From positions 70,747-134,746 of the forward strand of contig WGNX01000003.1 in assembly GCA_016124335.1 (NCBI GenBank): a DNA stretch of 64,000 nt, given 5' to 3'. This DNA is from Alphaproteobacteria bacterium. GTDB taxonomy: Bacteria; Pseudomonadota; Alphaproteobacteria; CACIAM-22H2. The notes beneath the pieces were generated by a model. That model was given only the letters and a program-made list of their open reading frames with translations, was not told where the DNA came from and did no database searches. The position numbers and the translations under genes are program-made. Position 1 is the stretch's first letter. Each line of letters opens with the position of its first letter. Shown here in pieces: positions 53,988-61,693 of this stretch.

Positions 53988-54049
53988 CGCGCCCGAATGG
54001 CACGCCCGCAAACCCGGCGATCAGGGGCTCGCGCCCCACACCCCTTTCT

Positions 54050-55441
54050 TCACGTGTCGTCGGTTGAAGGTTCCGGCGGCTCGGGCGCGCCGTCGGCCTG
54101 CACGCGCAGGCGCCAGCCCTTGATGCCCTTGTCGTTGCCGCCCGTGTGCGCGTTCCAGATGTCGCCCCACGGCAGGCCCGCACCCCGCGCCAGCTTGCCC
54201 ACGGCGCGCGTATCGATCTTCTTGCCCTTGCGCCAGGTGTTGAACTCGTCGGTGAGCTCGCCCACCCGCAGGTACCCCGTCGCGTCGCGGATCAGCCGCG
54301 CGTCTGCGAACGCGAAGAACGGGTTGCTCTCTTCCTCCATCTTCCGGCTCAGGATCACGCCGGCCGCCGGCGTCACGAACTTGCCGCCGCGCTCGATCAG
54401 TCGCTTCGCCCCGGTGATCGCGAGGTTGAGCAGGCCCGACAGCGCGTCGGGCGTCGTCAGCTTGCCGAACAGGCCTTCGTCCTGGTCGGCCTCGGCGAAG
54501 ACGCGCGTGAACGGGATCGGCAGCAGCCGGTTGAACGTCGCCTTCGAGCGGTCATTGACCTGCGGGAAGTTGTTCGAAGCGATCACGTGCTTGGCGATCG
54601 GCACATACTGGTGCGGCGCCTCGTATTTCGGGTTGAGCAGCAGGGGCTCCTCCGTCGACACCATCACCTTGAAGCCGCCGTCGCGGATCATCGCGTCGCT
54701 CGACAGCTCGGTCAGCACGTTGAGACGCTTGTGCTTGATCACGGCGCGCGCGACCGGATCGTCCATCTCGTCGACGCCGAGCGCGCACGAGAACTCCTCG
54801 CCGACGAACTTGCGCAGCAGCTTCAACGGCACAGATTTGCCGCTGTCGGACTCGCCATAGAGGAACAGCGCTTTCTTGAAACGCGCGTGCGGCAGCGCCA
54901 CGTAGCCGAAAAAATCGATCAGCGCGTTCGCGCGATCGTCAGGCCCTTCGGTGTCGCTCGGCGCGAACCAGTCCTCGAGCGCCTGCGTGAAGGCATCGGC
55001 GCGCGCGTTCGGATCGAAGCGCACCGGCAGGACCGAATCGAGGAAGTCCTCGCGCCGGTGCGCGCGCAGTTCCTTCGTGTGCACGTCGACCACGCCGTTC
55101 TGCACCGGGATCTCGTGATCGGCCGTGCGCACGAACGCCAGGTCGTGGCGATAGCTCGCCGCCTTCAGGTAGTGGACGATCTCCGACCCGCGCGATTTCT
55201 TGGTCGTGCCGCCGTTGAGGCGCGTGTCGCCTTCCCACGCGATGCGGTTCAGCGTGGCCTCGTGGCACGGCTCCCAATAGCGGCCGTTATAGCCGTAGAC
55301 GAGCCCGCTCGGCCCCTGCACGAGACCGCCGAACAGCCGGTAGCCGGCCGGCGGGGCCGGATCGTCCATCTCCTGCAGGATGGCGGCCGCCACGGTCTGC
55401 GGCGACTTCGATCGCCGCTTGTCGAGTTTCGAAACGGGCAT
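54050..55441 (-). CDS. P4-type phage/plasmid primase-helicase (SF3)
   Basis: 463 residues. LNRIAWEGDTRLNGG, FVRTADHEIPVQNGVVDVHTKELRAHRREDFLDSVLPVRFDP is the D5_N-type region typical of P4/D5 proteins; the helicase core has Walker A GESDSGKS (196-203), NVLTELSSDAMIRDGGFKVMVSTEE and the motif C-like NHVIASNNFP segment. It probably unwinds DNA at the phage origin. The N-terminal primase domain of full P4 alpha is absent, so it may work with a separate primase. Confidence 0.9.
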   Translation of the reverse strand: MPVSKLDKRRSKSPQTVAAAILQEMDDPAPPAGYRLFGGLVQGPSGLVYGYNGRYWEPCHEATLNRIAWEGDTRLNGGTTKKSRGSEIVHYLKAASYRHDLAFVRTADHEIPVQNGVVDVHTKELRAHRREDFLDSVLPVRFDPNARADAFTQALEDWFAPSDTEGPDDRANALIDFFGYVALPHARFKKALFLYGESDSGKSVPLKLLRKFVGEEFSCALGVDEMDDPVARAVIKHKRLNVLTELSSDAMIRDGGFKVMVSTEEPLLLNPKYEAPHQYVPIAKHVIASNNFPQVNDRSKATFNRLLPIPFTRVFAEADQDEGLFGKLTTPDALSGLLNLAITGAKRLIERGGKFVTPAAGVILSRKMEEESNPFFAFADARLIRDATGYLRVGELTDEFNTWRKGKKIDTRAVGKLARGAGLPWGDIWNAHTGGNDKGIKGWRLRVQADGAPEPPEPSTDDT

Positions 55442-55444
55442 GTG

Positions 55445-55711
55445 TCAGTTCGGCTTCGCTGCTTCGGCCGCTGGATCGCCACCGCCGACCGTCAGCATGA
55501 CCGGCGGCATCGAGGGACCGGCGACGCCGAGCAGCACCAGCCCGCCATTGTTCAGCTGCTGCAGCTCTTTGGGCGTCGGCTCCCACGCGGAAAGAACGCA
55601 GCCCGGCATCTTGCGGACATGCAGATTCGCCACCGCACCGTGGCGGGCGGCATCCCAGCCTTCCGGGGAACCCAACACATGCGTTGCCCCTTGGATCACT
55701 TTCGGGATCAT
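55445..55711 (-). CDS. Small phage protein of unknown function
   Basis: 88 residues from ATG 55711, overlapping the upstream gene by ATGA. MIPKVIQGATHVLGSPEGWDAARHGAVANLHVRKMPG and SAWEPTPKELQQLNNGGLVLLGVAGPSMPPVMLTVG are compact alpha/beta sequences without a motif I know. Gene order places it with replication genes. Confidence 0.6.
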   Translation of the reverse strand: MIPKVIQGATHVLGSPEGWDAARHGAVANLHVRKMPGCVLSAWEPTPKELQQLNNGGLVLLGVAGPSMPPVMLTVGGGDPAAEAAKPN

Positions 55712-56679
55712 GCCGCCGCCTCCGTTTTCGATTTTTCTTCTGCCGTCCACACCAGCACGTCGCCCCGCTTGGGCAGGGCTGCACGTCGTGCCGCGTCGAG
55801 GCGCTTGTCGACGAGCACGGCCAGCTCCGCACCCACGCAGATCAGCGGATCGCTTTCGAGCAGGAACCTGTCGCGCTCGCGACACTGTCGCGCGTCCGGC
55901 ACGTATCCGTCCGCCTCGTCGAGCCCGGCCAGCCACACGGTCGGCATGCCGTCAACCAGCGGCGCCACGATGCGGGTCGCCTCGTGCAGGCAATGGGCCC
56001 GTATCCATTCGATCGGCGAGGCAACGAGGGTCACCCCGCTCGACCAGCGCCGCCACTCGGCGAACGCGACCGATGCTGTCCCGAGCCCGTAGGCATCGCC
56101 GGTCAGCCCGAACACGCGGCCGACCCGGCGCGCGCCGATCCCGGGCGCCAGCTCGATCGCGAAGATCTCGACGACTTCGAAGGCGTCATAGACGGGAACG
56201 GTGACGACGACCGCGCCGAGGTCGGAATCCGCGCGCGACCCTTCGGGCGCGAGGTCGCGCAGCTCCCAATCGTCCCAGCTGCCGTCGGCCTTCAGCCGCG
56301 CGCGCGCGATCCCGCATCCGGCCGAACGCCAGGCCGGGCCGCCGAGAAACTTGTCGATCCAGTCGCCGACCTTCGCGTCGCCGACGGCATCCGCGTGATA
56401 CCGCACCGCGCGCTCCGTCAGCCCGTCGAGCGCCAGCCCGAACCGCCAGCCATCCTCCAGCACGCGCAGGGCCCGCGCCGGCGGTGCCAGCCCGAACAGC
56501 ACGCGCGATTCGAACGCCTGCGCCCGCATCTCGTCGATCTGCCGCGCCCGGTCGAGAACGGCGGCCGCCTCGGCAAGCGCGCGCCAGACATCCGCCGGCA
56601 GCGACGCATGTCCACGCGGCATGATGTCGGCCCACGTCATCTTCAGGATCAAGCTGTCTGACGGGACGGGAACAGTCAT
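55708..56679 (-). CDS. Phage early protein of unknown function
   Basis: 323 residues from ATG 56679 (ATGA overlap with the methyltransferase stop). N-terminal part helical (DVWRALAEAAAVLDRARQIDEMRAQAFESRVLFGLAPP), C-terminal part alpha/beta with FAIELAPGIGARRVGRVFGLTGDAYGLGTASVAFAEWRRW and VWLAGLDEADGYVPDARQCRERDRFLLESDPLICVG. The VxLAGLDEADG context resembles nucleotide-binding folds such as Toprim, but no clear catalytic set is visible. I leave the function open. Confidence 0.6.
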   Translation of the reverse strand: MTVPVPSDSLILKMTWADIMPRGHASLPADVWRALAEAAAVLDRARQIDEMRAQAFESRVLFGLAPPARALRVLEDGWRFGLALDGLTERAVRYHADAVGDAKVGDWIDKFLGGPAWRSAGCGIARARLKADGSWDDWELRDLAPEGSRADSDLGAVVVTVPVYDAFEVVEIFAIELAPGIGARRVGRVFGLTGDAYGLGTASVAFAEWRRWSSGVTLVASPIEWIRAHCLHEATRIVAPLVDGMPTVWLAGLDEADGYVPDARQCRERDRFLLESDPLICVGAELAVLVDKRLDAARRAALPKRGDVLVWTAEEKSKTEAAA

Positions 56680-58457
56680 GCCGCCCCCGACAGCGCGTTC
56701 GTCAATGGATCCCGCTTCAACCAGGCGGGGATTTCCGGCAATTCATCGTCGGAAGGTGCCGTCTCTCCGGCTGCCAAGCCTACCCCCGCAGTTCGAAGAT
56801 GCGGGTTCTTCGTGGCGGATTCCGGCACAGGGCTTTCGCGCCGGTTATCGCTGCCGCCTTCAGGGTCGGATCGGCTGTCCAGCCGCACCGCCGACATGGG
56901 GTTCTCGGGCGCTTCGACGCGCGAGCACTGGACCCCCACTAACTCGGGTGCCGTCTCTCCGGCTGTCACGCTTTGACGGATACTCGTCCGATCACGATCT
57001 GCCGCGTTCACACGATCATCGCCGGTCGCCGCATCGAGCCGAGGCGACTGATCGTTGCGCTCGAGCGGACCCTTAAATTTGCTGCCGGCGAACAGCGGCA
57101 GTTCGTCCGCCGCCGGCCGAGTCGAACTCGCCCGGTTCTTCAAGGCGACCGAATGATTGCCGCCCGAATCGAAACTGGCGAGACGTGCGCGGATATCCGC
57201 CACGTATTCAGCTTCTCGCTCGATCAGGATCGCGCGCAGGCCCTCGCGGATGCACGCCGCGCCGGTGGTGCCGCTGCCGGCAAACGGATCAAGGACCAAT
57301 CCGCCGGGTGGCGTGACCAGACGGCACAGATACGCCATCAGGTCGATTGGCTTCACGGTCGGATGTTTCGACCCGAAGCGATCGCCAGCATCGGCCTTGG
57401 CCGAATAGAAAAAACGCGCCGCGGATCCGAAGTCACCACGCGGGCCGAAGTCACCACGCGGGCCGAAGTCACCACGCGGGCCGAAGTCACCATAGGTATG
57501 TACCGAAGCCTTCGCCCCATGTTGGGGGCCAACCGCGGCGCGCTGACCGTCCGAGGCCGGGAACGCGGACACGACTTCGTCCGAGCCATCGTGCACGAGA
57601 TTGGCAGGCCAGCGACCGAGCGAGGACTGATTGACCCCGCGTGGCACCGCGTCCTCATGGAACGGTCGCGCGTTCTCACCACGATATTTGAGCGGCGCGG
57701 AGCCGCTGCCCTGCAGGACGGCGCTGGTCTCGATCCGGCAAGCGTCGATGTTGAGCGCGCCGACCCCGTGCGCAAGCACGTTGGCCGCCACGGTGCCGAT
57801 CAGCGGCTTGCGTGCCACCACGATCGGCTCGAAGGCAGGCTTCAGCGCGGTGCCCCACCCTTCCCACTGTTCGACGCGCGCACACCACTTGTCCGTATCG
57901 CCGGACTTGTCCTTGACGACGGACCGCGCGGCACCGTCCGCGACGTTGTGCGATTTCGGAAACCCGGACCCGAATGTCCACGCGACCAGGCCGCCGAACT
58001 GCGACTCCTCCACGCACCGAGCGAACGCACGCGCCTGCTCGTCGCTAAGGGAGTCGAGGAACAGGCGCGCGGTCGTATCACTGGCCACCAAGTCGAGGAT
58101 GCTGTCGCGGATCTCGAACCCGGCATCCTCGATCGCACAGGTCTGGCGATGGATCGTGCGTGTCCCGCCGAACGCGATCAGATGACTGCCCGGCTTGAGG
58201 ACACGCAGCACTTCGGCCCAGAACGCCGGGTCGTGCGCGACCTCGCCGGTGTCCCATTTCTTGCCCATGAAGCCTGCGGCCGATCTTGCATAGACGCCAT
58301 CCTTCGCCGGCGCCGCATCGGCCGCGCCGAACCGCTTCAGGATGCTGACCAGCGCGTACGGTGAGTCCGTGACGCAGCTATCGACGCTGTTGTCCGGTAG
58401 CGCGCGGATGGCGTTCCGGCAGTCGTCGTGGATGACGGTGACCGTTTCGCTCTTCAC
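56676..58457 (-). CDS. Beta-class site-specific DNA methyltransferase (adenine-N6 or cytosine-N4)
   Basis: 593 residues from GTG 58457, overlapping the GcrA stop (GTGA). Motif IV reads TDSPYAL (Asp31-Tyr34; a Ser replaces the first Pro of DPPY), followed by a target-recognition region of about 300 residues, HPTVKPIDLMAYLCRLVTPPG, then motif I DPFAGSGTTG at 390-399. The order IV-TRD-I defines the beta class, the class of CcrM. Residues 323-344 hold four GDFGPR repeats. The C-terminal 170 residues (after about 420) have no family I know and are not the CcrM C-terminal domain. It has no restriction partner, so it is an orphan; sequence specificity is unknown. Confidence 0.87.
   Translation of the reverse strand: MKSETVTVIHDDCRNAIRALPDNSVDSCVTDSPYALVSILKRFGAADAAPAKDGVYARSAAGFMGKKWDTGEVAHDPAFWAEVLRVLKPGSHLIAFGGTRTIHRQTCAIEDAGFEIRDSILDLVASDTTARLFLDSLSDEQARAFARCVEESQFGGLVAWTFGSGFPKSHNVADGAARSVVKDKSGDTDKWCARVEQWEGWGTALKPAFEPIVVARKPLIGTVAANVLAHGVGALNIDACRIETSAVLQGSGSAPLKYRGENARPFHEDAVPRGVNQSSLGRWPANLVHDGSDEVVSAFPASDGQRAAVGPQHGAKASVHTYGDFGPRGDFGPRGDFGPRGDFGSAARFFYSAKADAGDRFGSKHPTVKPIDLMAYLCRLVTPPGGLVLDPFAGSGTTGAACIREGLRAILIEREAEYVADIRARLASFDSGGNHSVALKNRASSTRPAADELPLFAGSKFKGPLERNDQSPRLDAATGDDRVNAADRDRTSIRQSVTAGETAPELVGVQCSRVEAPENPMSAVRLDSRSDPEGGSDNRRESPVPESATKNPHLRTAGVGLAAGETAPSDDELPEIPAWLKRDPLTNALSGAA
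57427..57491 (-). repeat. 18-base tandem repeats within the methyltransferase gene
   Basis: CCGAAGTCACCACGCGGG repeats without error at 57427, 57445 and 57463, plus an 11-base partial copy at 57481. On the coding strand it gives GDFGPR three times and a fourth GDFG. Identical DNA repeats in a coding region indicate recent slippage or expansion and a site of length variation. Confidence 0.9.
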
Positions 58458-59035
58458 GCAGCCGCCTCGACGGGCGGCTTTTTGCTGCGGGGCCAAGCGA
58501 CCGCGACATGCGGCATGCAGAACGGCCGCGCACGACCGTCCGCACCCGACGCGACCTTGCAGCCGCACACGCGACGCGCGTCGCGCGGCGTGTCGTCGTT
58601 CCACAGTGGCCAGGCGCACTGGTTCGTGGCGGCCGTCCCGAAAAGGACGCCGGTGCCGTCCAGAGGCTGGACGGGCACCGGCGTCGAGTTTAGGGAGGAA
58701 ACGCCCGCCGCGCTTTCGCGCGGCACCTTCGACGTCCGGAGGTGCGTCGAAGAGAAGTCGGGCCGCAGCCCGAATGTGATTTCCTGCCGGCCGCGCGCGA
58801 TCGACAGGCGCTCCGGCGGCGGCTTTACGGGTGCGGGTTTCGGCACGTAGGCGCGCTTGATCGGGTTCGGTCTCGGCGGCAGGCCGAGCCGATGCGCCTT
58901 GCCTACAGCGGCATTCTTCGATTTGCCGAGCCGCGCGCCGATCTCGGCCGTCCTCAATCCCTCGTTCCAGAGCCGGGTCAGGTCGTCGATCTGTGCGGGT
59001 GTCCAGGAATCCTCGGCGCTGCGCGGCGTGCTCAT
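58454..59035 (-). CDS. Phage-encoded GcrA-family cell cycle regulator
   Basis: 193 residues from ATG 59035. The N-terminal WTPAQIDDLTRLWNEGLRTAEIGARLGKSKNAAVGKAHRLGL (11-52) is the GcrA DNA-binding helix-turn-helix with the SKNAAVGKAHRLGLPPRPNPI signature. The C-terminal segment CAWPLWNDDTPRDARRVCGC and RPFCMPHVAVAW matches the GcrA sigma-70-binding zinc-like domain. In Caulobacter GcrA binds RNA polymerase at CcrM-methylated promoters. The central linker differs from cellular GcrA. It sits directly upstream of a beta-class methyltransferase in the same operon, and both are read early. Confidence 0.88.
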   Translation of the reverse strand: MSTPRSAEDSWTPAQIDDLTRLWNEGLRTAEIGARLGKSKNAAVGKAHRLGLPPRPNPIKRAYVPKPAPVKPPPERLSIARGRQEITFGLRPDFSSTHLRTSKVPRESAAGVSSLNSTPVPVQPLDGTGVLFGTAATNQCAWPLWNDDTPRDARRVCGCKVASGADGRARPFCMPHVAVAWPRSKKPPVEAAA

Positions 59036-59514
59036 GCGCGCCTCCGGCCCGTTGAACCCCAGGGAAGCGAAAGATCGCGGATCATGCGGTCGAGCGCCTT
59101 CTTTGCATCGCGTGCGTCCTTGGTCAGGCGCGCGCGTTCGGTGCGTGTCAGGTGCCGGTCGGCGCCATAGCGCATCAGGTCGGTGGCGATCTCGCCGACC
59201 TCCGACATGACCTCGCCGAGCCGTGCCTGCGGATCCTTGGCGACATGCGCCGGCCCGGAGCGCCGCGCCGCCAGCCGCTCGTTGATGACGGCGCTGATCG
59301 GGCCACGTGCACCAGTCGCGGCCTCGTAGGCCGCGTCGAGCTCCTCGATCTGGCGCGCGTCGGGCACGCAGGCATGGTCGGGATCGGCCCACTTGCGCAC
59401 GAGCGCCGCGGATTTCTCGACGGCAGCGGCGGCACCGTCGGCCGTCAGCGTGCCCATGATCGTGGTCACGGCATCGGCGATCGTGCCCGGCAGGCGCGGC
59501 TTCAGCGGACGCAT
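59032..59514 (-). CDS. Phage early regulatory-type protein (CII-like appearance)
   Basis: 160 residues. TADGAAAAVEKSAALVRKWADPDHACVPDARQIEELDAAYEAATGARGPI resembles the DNA-binding region of phage CII-type or YdaT-like regulators (V-E-K-S-x-x-L-V-R-K-W-x-D-P). The C-terminal helical region (LGEVMSEVGEIATDLMRYGADRHLTRTERARLTKDARDAKKALDRMIRDL) suggests oligomerisation. It follows the Cro-like gene in the leftward early operon. Overlap with GcrA is four bases. Confidence 0.65.
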   Translation of the reverse strand: MRPLKPRLPGTIADAVTTIMGTLTADGAAAAVEKSAALVRKWADPDHACVPDARQIEELDAAYEAATGARGPISAVINERLAARRSGPAHVAKDPQARLGEVMSEVGEIATDLMRYGADRHLTRTERARLTKDARDAKKALDRMIRDLSLPWGSTGRRRA

Positions 59515-59777
59515 TCCAAAACCTCCGGCTGTGTGGAATGGATCGCGTCGGCGACGGCGCTTAGTGTGCCGTCATGCGCAAACGACGCACTCGTGTAGAC
59601 GACGAAGTCGCCCTGCAAACGGCGATGCCAGAGCCCCGCCGCGACACCGTCGTCCAGTTGCGCCTGCAGCGCACGAAGCTCGGCCGACGGATCGACGACC
59701 CTGGCCTCGCCACGCTGCGCCGTCACATCAACGCCCTGCGCCGGCTGGGCGATGACATCAAGGGCGGGCGCGTTCAT
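59502..59777 (-). CDS. Small phage early protein of unknown function
   Basis: 91 residues from ATG 59777 (ATGA overlap with the Cro-like gene). MNAPALDVIAQPAQGVDVTAQRGEARVVDPSAELRALQAQLDDGVAAGLWHRRLQGDFVVYTSASF. No known family. Compact alpha/beta; 13-base overlap with the next gene. Confidence 0.55.
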   Translation of the reverse strand: MNAPALDVIAQPAQGVDVTAQRGEARVVDPSAELRALQAQLDDGVAAGLWHRRLQGDFVVYTSASFAHDGTLSAVADAIHSTQPEVLECVR

Positions 59778-59998
59778 TGAGCGGCCTCGGTTTCGACGGC
59801 GGGACCGTAGATATCCGGGCGCAGCTCGTGCCGGCTGACACCGGTTTCCTTCTCGATCGCGAGCACGCGGCCCGCAGGCGGCTTGGGCCACATGCTGACG
59901 GCCGAGGGTTGGATGCCCAGCAGCTGCGCCAGGCGCGAGACGCCGCCGGCCTTCTCGATGGCGGCGGCAAGGGCGGGATCGCGTTTCAGGGTCGACAT
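59774..59998 (-). CDS. Cro-like/YdaS-type helix-turn-helix repressor
   Basis: 74 residues. DPALAAAIEKAGGVSRLAQLLGIQPSAVSMWPKPPAGRVLAIEKETGVSRHELRPDIYGP is a Cro/YdaS-type domain with the recognition helix in PSAVSMW. It is divergent from cI over a 126-base operator region, the usual immunity-switch layout. Its promoter puts the start very near the ATG, so the message may be leaderless. Confidence 0.85.
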   Translation of the reverse strand: MSTLKRDPALAAAIEKAGGVSRLAQLLGIQPSAVSMWPKPPAGRVLAIEKETGVSRHELRPDIYGPAVETEAAQ

Positions 59999-60124
59999 GC
60001 GCGAAACTTAATCCGCGCTGGAATTTCAGTCAAGCTGATTTCAGCAAGGATTACTTTTCCGACGTTTTTCCGGTTTCAGCAATTCTGATATCCATACCGC
60101 CAACGGATTCGCTACGGGACGCAT
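59999..60124. promoter_or_regulatory. cI-cro divergent operator/promoter region
   Basis: Leftward promoter of the Cro-like gene: TTGACT (60033-60028), 17 bases, TAAGTT (60010-60005). Three operator half-sites with core TTTCAG: AATTTCAGT (60022-60030), GATTTCAGC (60037-60045) and GGTTTCAGC (60072-60080). The middle site is a palindrome GCTGA-TT-TCAGC (60034-60045). The first two overlap the -35 of the cro promoter. The same motif occurs upstream of the rightward early operon, so the repressor probably controls both. Confidence 0.7.
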
Positions 60125-60889
60125 ATGCACCTCGGAGAACGCATCAAGGCGACACGCAAGGCCCTCGGGGAAACCCAGGGCGCATTCGGTGCACGCTTCG
60201 GCGTCGGCGCGAGCGCCATAAGCATGTGGGAAAACGCCCACGAGAGGCCGGACGGCGACAAGCTGCCGCAGCTGGCCGAGATCCTCGGCGAGCCGCTGGA
60301 CGGGCTCGTGCGCGAAGTGTCCGGCGTATCCGCCGACGGCGAGTCGAAGGCCCCGCTCAGGCTCGTGAAGCCCCGGACCGACCGCGGGTTCTCGCATCTG
60401 GTGTCGCAGGCCGATCACGCCACCGGGCCTAACATTCCGCGCGTCGCGAACACGCCGCAGATCAGCGCCCTGCCCTTCGACGTGCCGATGCGCGGCACGG
60501 CGCGCGGCGACAATGACGGCAAGGGCGACTTCACCTTCAACGGCGAGACGGCCGGCTATGTCCGGCGGCTGCCCGGATTGGCCGGCGTCAAGGACGCCTT
60601 CGCGCTCTACGTGCAGGGTACAAGCATGGCGCCCTGGCGCGACGAGGGCGGCCTCGTCTATGTCAATCCGCATCGGCCGCCACGGCCGGGGGATCACGTC
60701 GTCGTCGAGATGCGGCCGACGGTCGAAGGCGAGCCCGGTCTCGTCTGGATCAAGCGGCTCGTCGCGCGGGGCGCGGACGGCTCGCTGACGCTCGCCCAAT
60801 ACAATCCGCCGAACGATCGGATCAAGCTGTCCGGCACGAAGATATTGCGCCTGTTCCGCGTCGCCGAATGGGAAGAGCTGATCGCCTAG
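60125..60889 (+). CDS. CI-like phage repressor with S24 peptidase fold
   Basis: 254 residues. Residues 1-60 are a Cro/C1 helix-turn-helix (LGETQGAFGARFGVGASAISMWENAHERPDGDKLPQLAEIL). The C-terminal S24 domain has Ser167 (GTSMAP) and Lys210 (VWIKRL) as the catalytic dyad. The usual Ala-Gly (or Cys-Gly) cleavage dipeptide is not present: the corresponding region reads MRGTARGDNDG (Ala126-Arg127-Gly128), and no Ala-Gly occurs between the HTH and Ser167 in the expected exposed loop position, so self-cleavage may be impaired or use another site. It maintains lysogeny by binding the TTTCAGC operators. Confidence 0.92.
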   Translation: MHLGERIKATRKALGETQGAFGARFGVGASAISMWENAHERPDGDKLPQLAEILGEPLDGLVREVSGVSADGESKAPLRLVKPRTDRGFSHLVSQADHATGPNIPRVANTPQISALPFDVPMRGTARGDNDGKGDFTFNGETAGYVRRLPGLAGVKDAFALYVQGTSMAPWRDEGGLVYVNPHRPPRPGDHVVVEMRPTVEGEPGLVWIKRLVARGADGSLTLAQYNPPNDRIKLSGTKILRLFRVAEWEELIA

Positions 60890-60910
60890 CCTTCCCCGGC
60901 GGATTCTCCC

Positions 60911-61693
60911 TCAGACGACCAGGCCGGCGAGTTCGTCGACGAAGCGGCCTTCGGCCGCGCTGATCACGCCGTCCGCATCGACAAGACGCCGGATCGCCCG
61001 AACCAGTCGCTTGCGCGAATCGCCGTCGGCTGCCGTCAGACGGCGGATGGCCGACAGGAACGTCCGCTCGTCCGGATCGAGGCGACGCACCTGTCGTTCG
61101 AGTTCCCCGATGTCGATATCCGTGCGACCCGCCGGATGATCGAGGATGAAGTTGCACACGACCGAGACTTCGGAATCGTGCCAGCCGTCGCAGCGCGCGA
61201 GGAAGACCAGCGCATGCACGCCCGGCGACGAAAGCTGTATCGCGTCGGCGACGTGAAGCATCGCGGGTGCGAGTCCATCTCTCGGCGCGGACTGCGCGTC
61301 GACCTGCGCGAGGAACGCGGACACGGCCGCGAACGCCTCGCCCGTGTCGACATCATAGATCGAGCGGATGCGATCGATGCGGAACCGGCGGACGGCCTCG
61401 CGGGCATGGCAGAAACAGTAGAGCGAGTCGCCACCGGCACGCCGCTGGACGGCATGGACCGTCACTTCCCGCTCGCTTTCCTGCCCGCGCGCGTCGACAT
61501 AGACGAGCCCGACGCGCAATCCCGTCAATGCCGTGAGTTCGTCGATCTCGTCTGCATCGGATTCCGGCAGGTCATCTGGCGTATCGGTTCCACGCGGCGG
61601 CTTGCGCACCGGACGCCGCACGTGGGTGCGGTCCGGCGCGAGGCCATACTGCAGCAGGATCCGTTCGAGAGATGCTTCGACTGCCGCGTTCAT
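60911..61693 (-). CDS. WYL-TerB fusion protein in the immunity region
   Basis: 260 residues from ATG 61693. Residues about 55-115 look like a WYL domain (VGLVYVDARGQESEREVTVHAVQRRAGGDSLYCFCHAREAVRRFRIDRI): the conserved R-x-F-R-x-D-R-I is typical. The C-terminal half (HALVFLARCDGWHDSEVSVVCNFIL to LVDADGVISAAEGRFVDELAGL) resembles the TerB fold with two acidic metal-binding motifs. WYL domains bind nucleic acids or nucleotides and are frequent in defence-associated regulators; TerB occurs in tellurite and phage-defence systems. It is convergent with cI and coupled to a membrane protein. Confidence 0.7.
   Translation of the reverse strand: MNAAVEASLERILLQYGLAPDRTHVRRPVRKPPRGTDTPDDLPESDADEIDELTALTGLRVGLVYVDARGQESEREVTVHAVQRRAGGDSLYCFCHAREAVRRFRIDRIRSIYDVDTGEAFAAVSAFLAQVDAQSAPRDGLAPAMLHVADAIQLSSPGVHALVFLARCDGWHDSEVSVVCNFILDHPAGRTDIDIGELERQVRRLDPDERTFLSAIRRLTAADGDSRKRLVRAIRRLVDADGVISAAEGRFVDELAGLVV

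Noticed and set aside
57427..57491. Repeats resembling a short CRISPR array
   Set aside because: The units are head-to-tail with no spacers and encode GDFGPR in frame within the methyltransferase.
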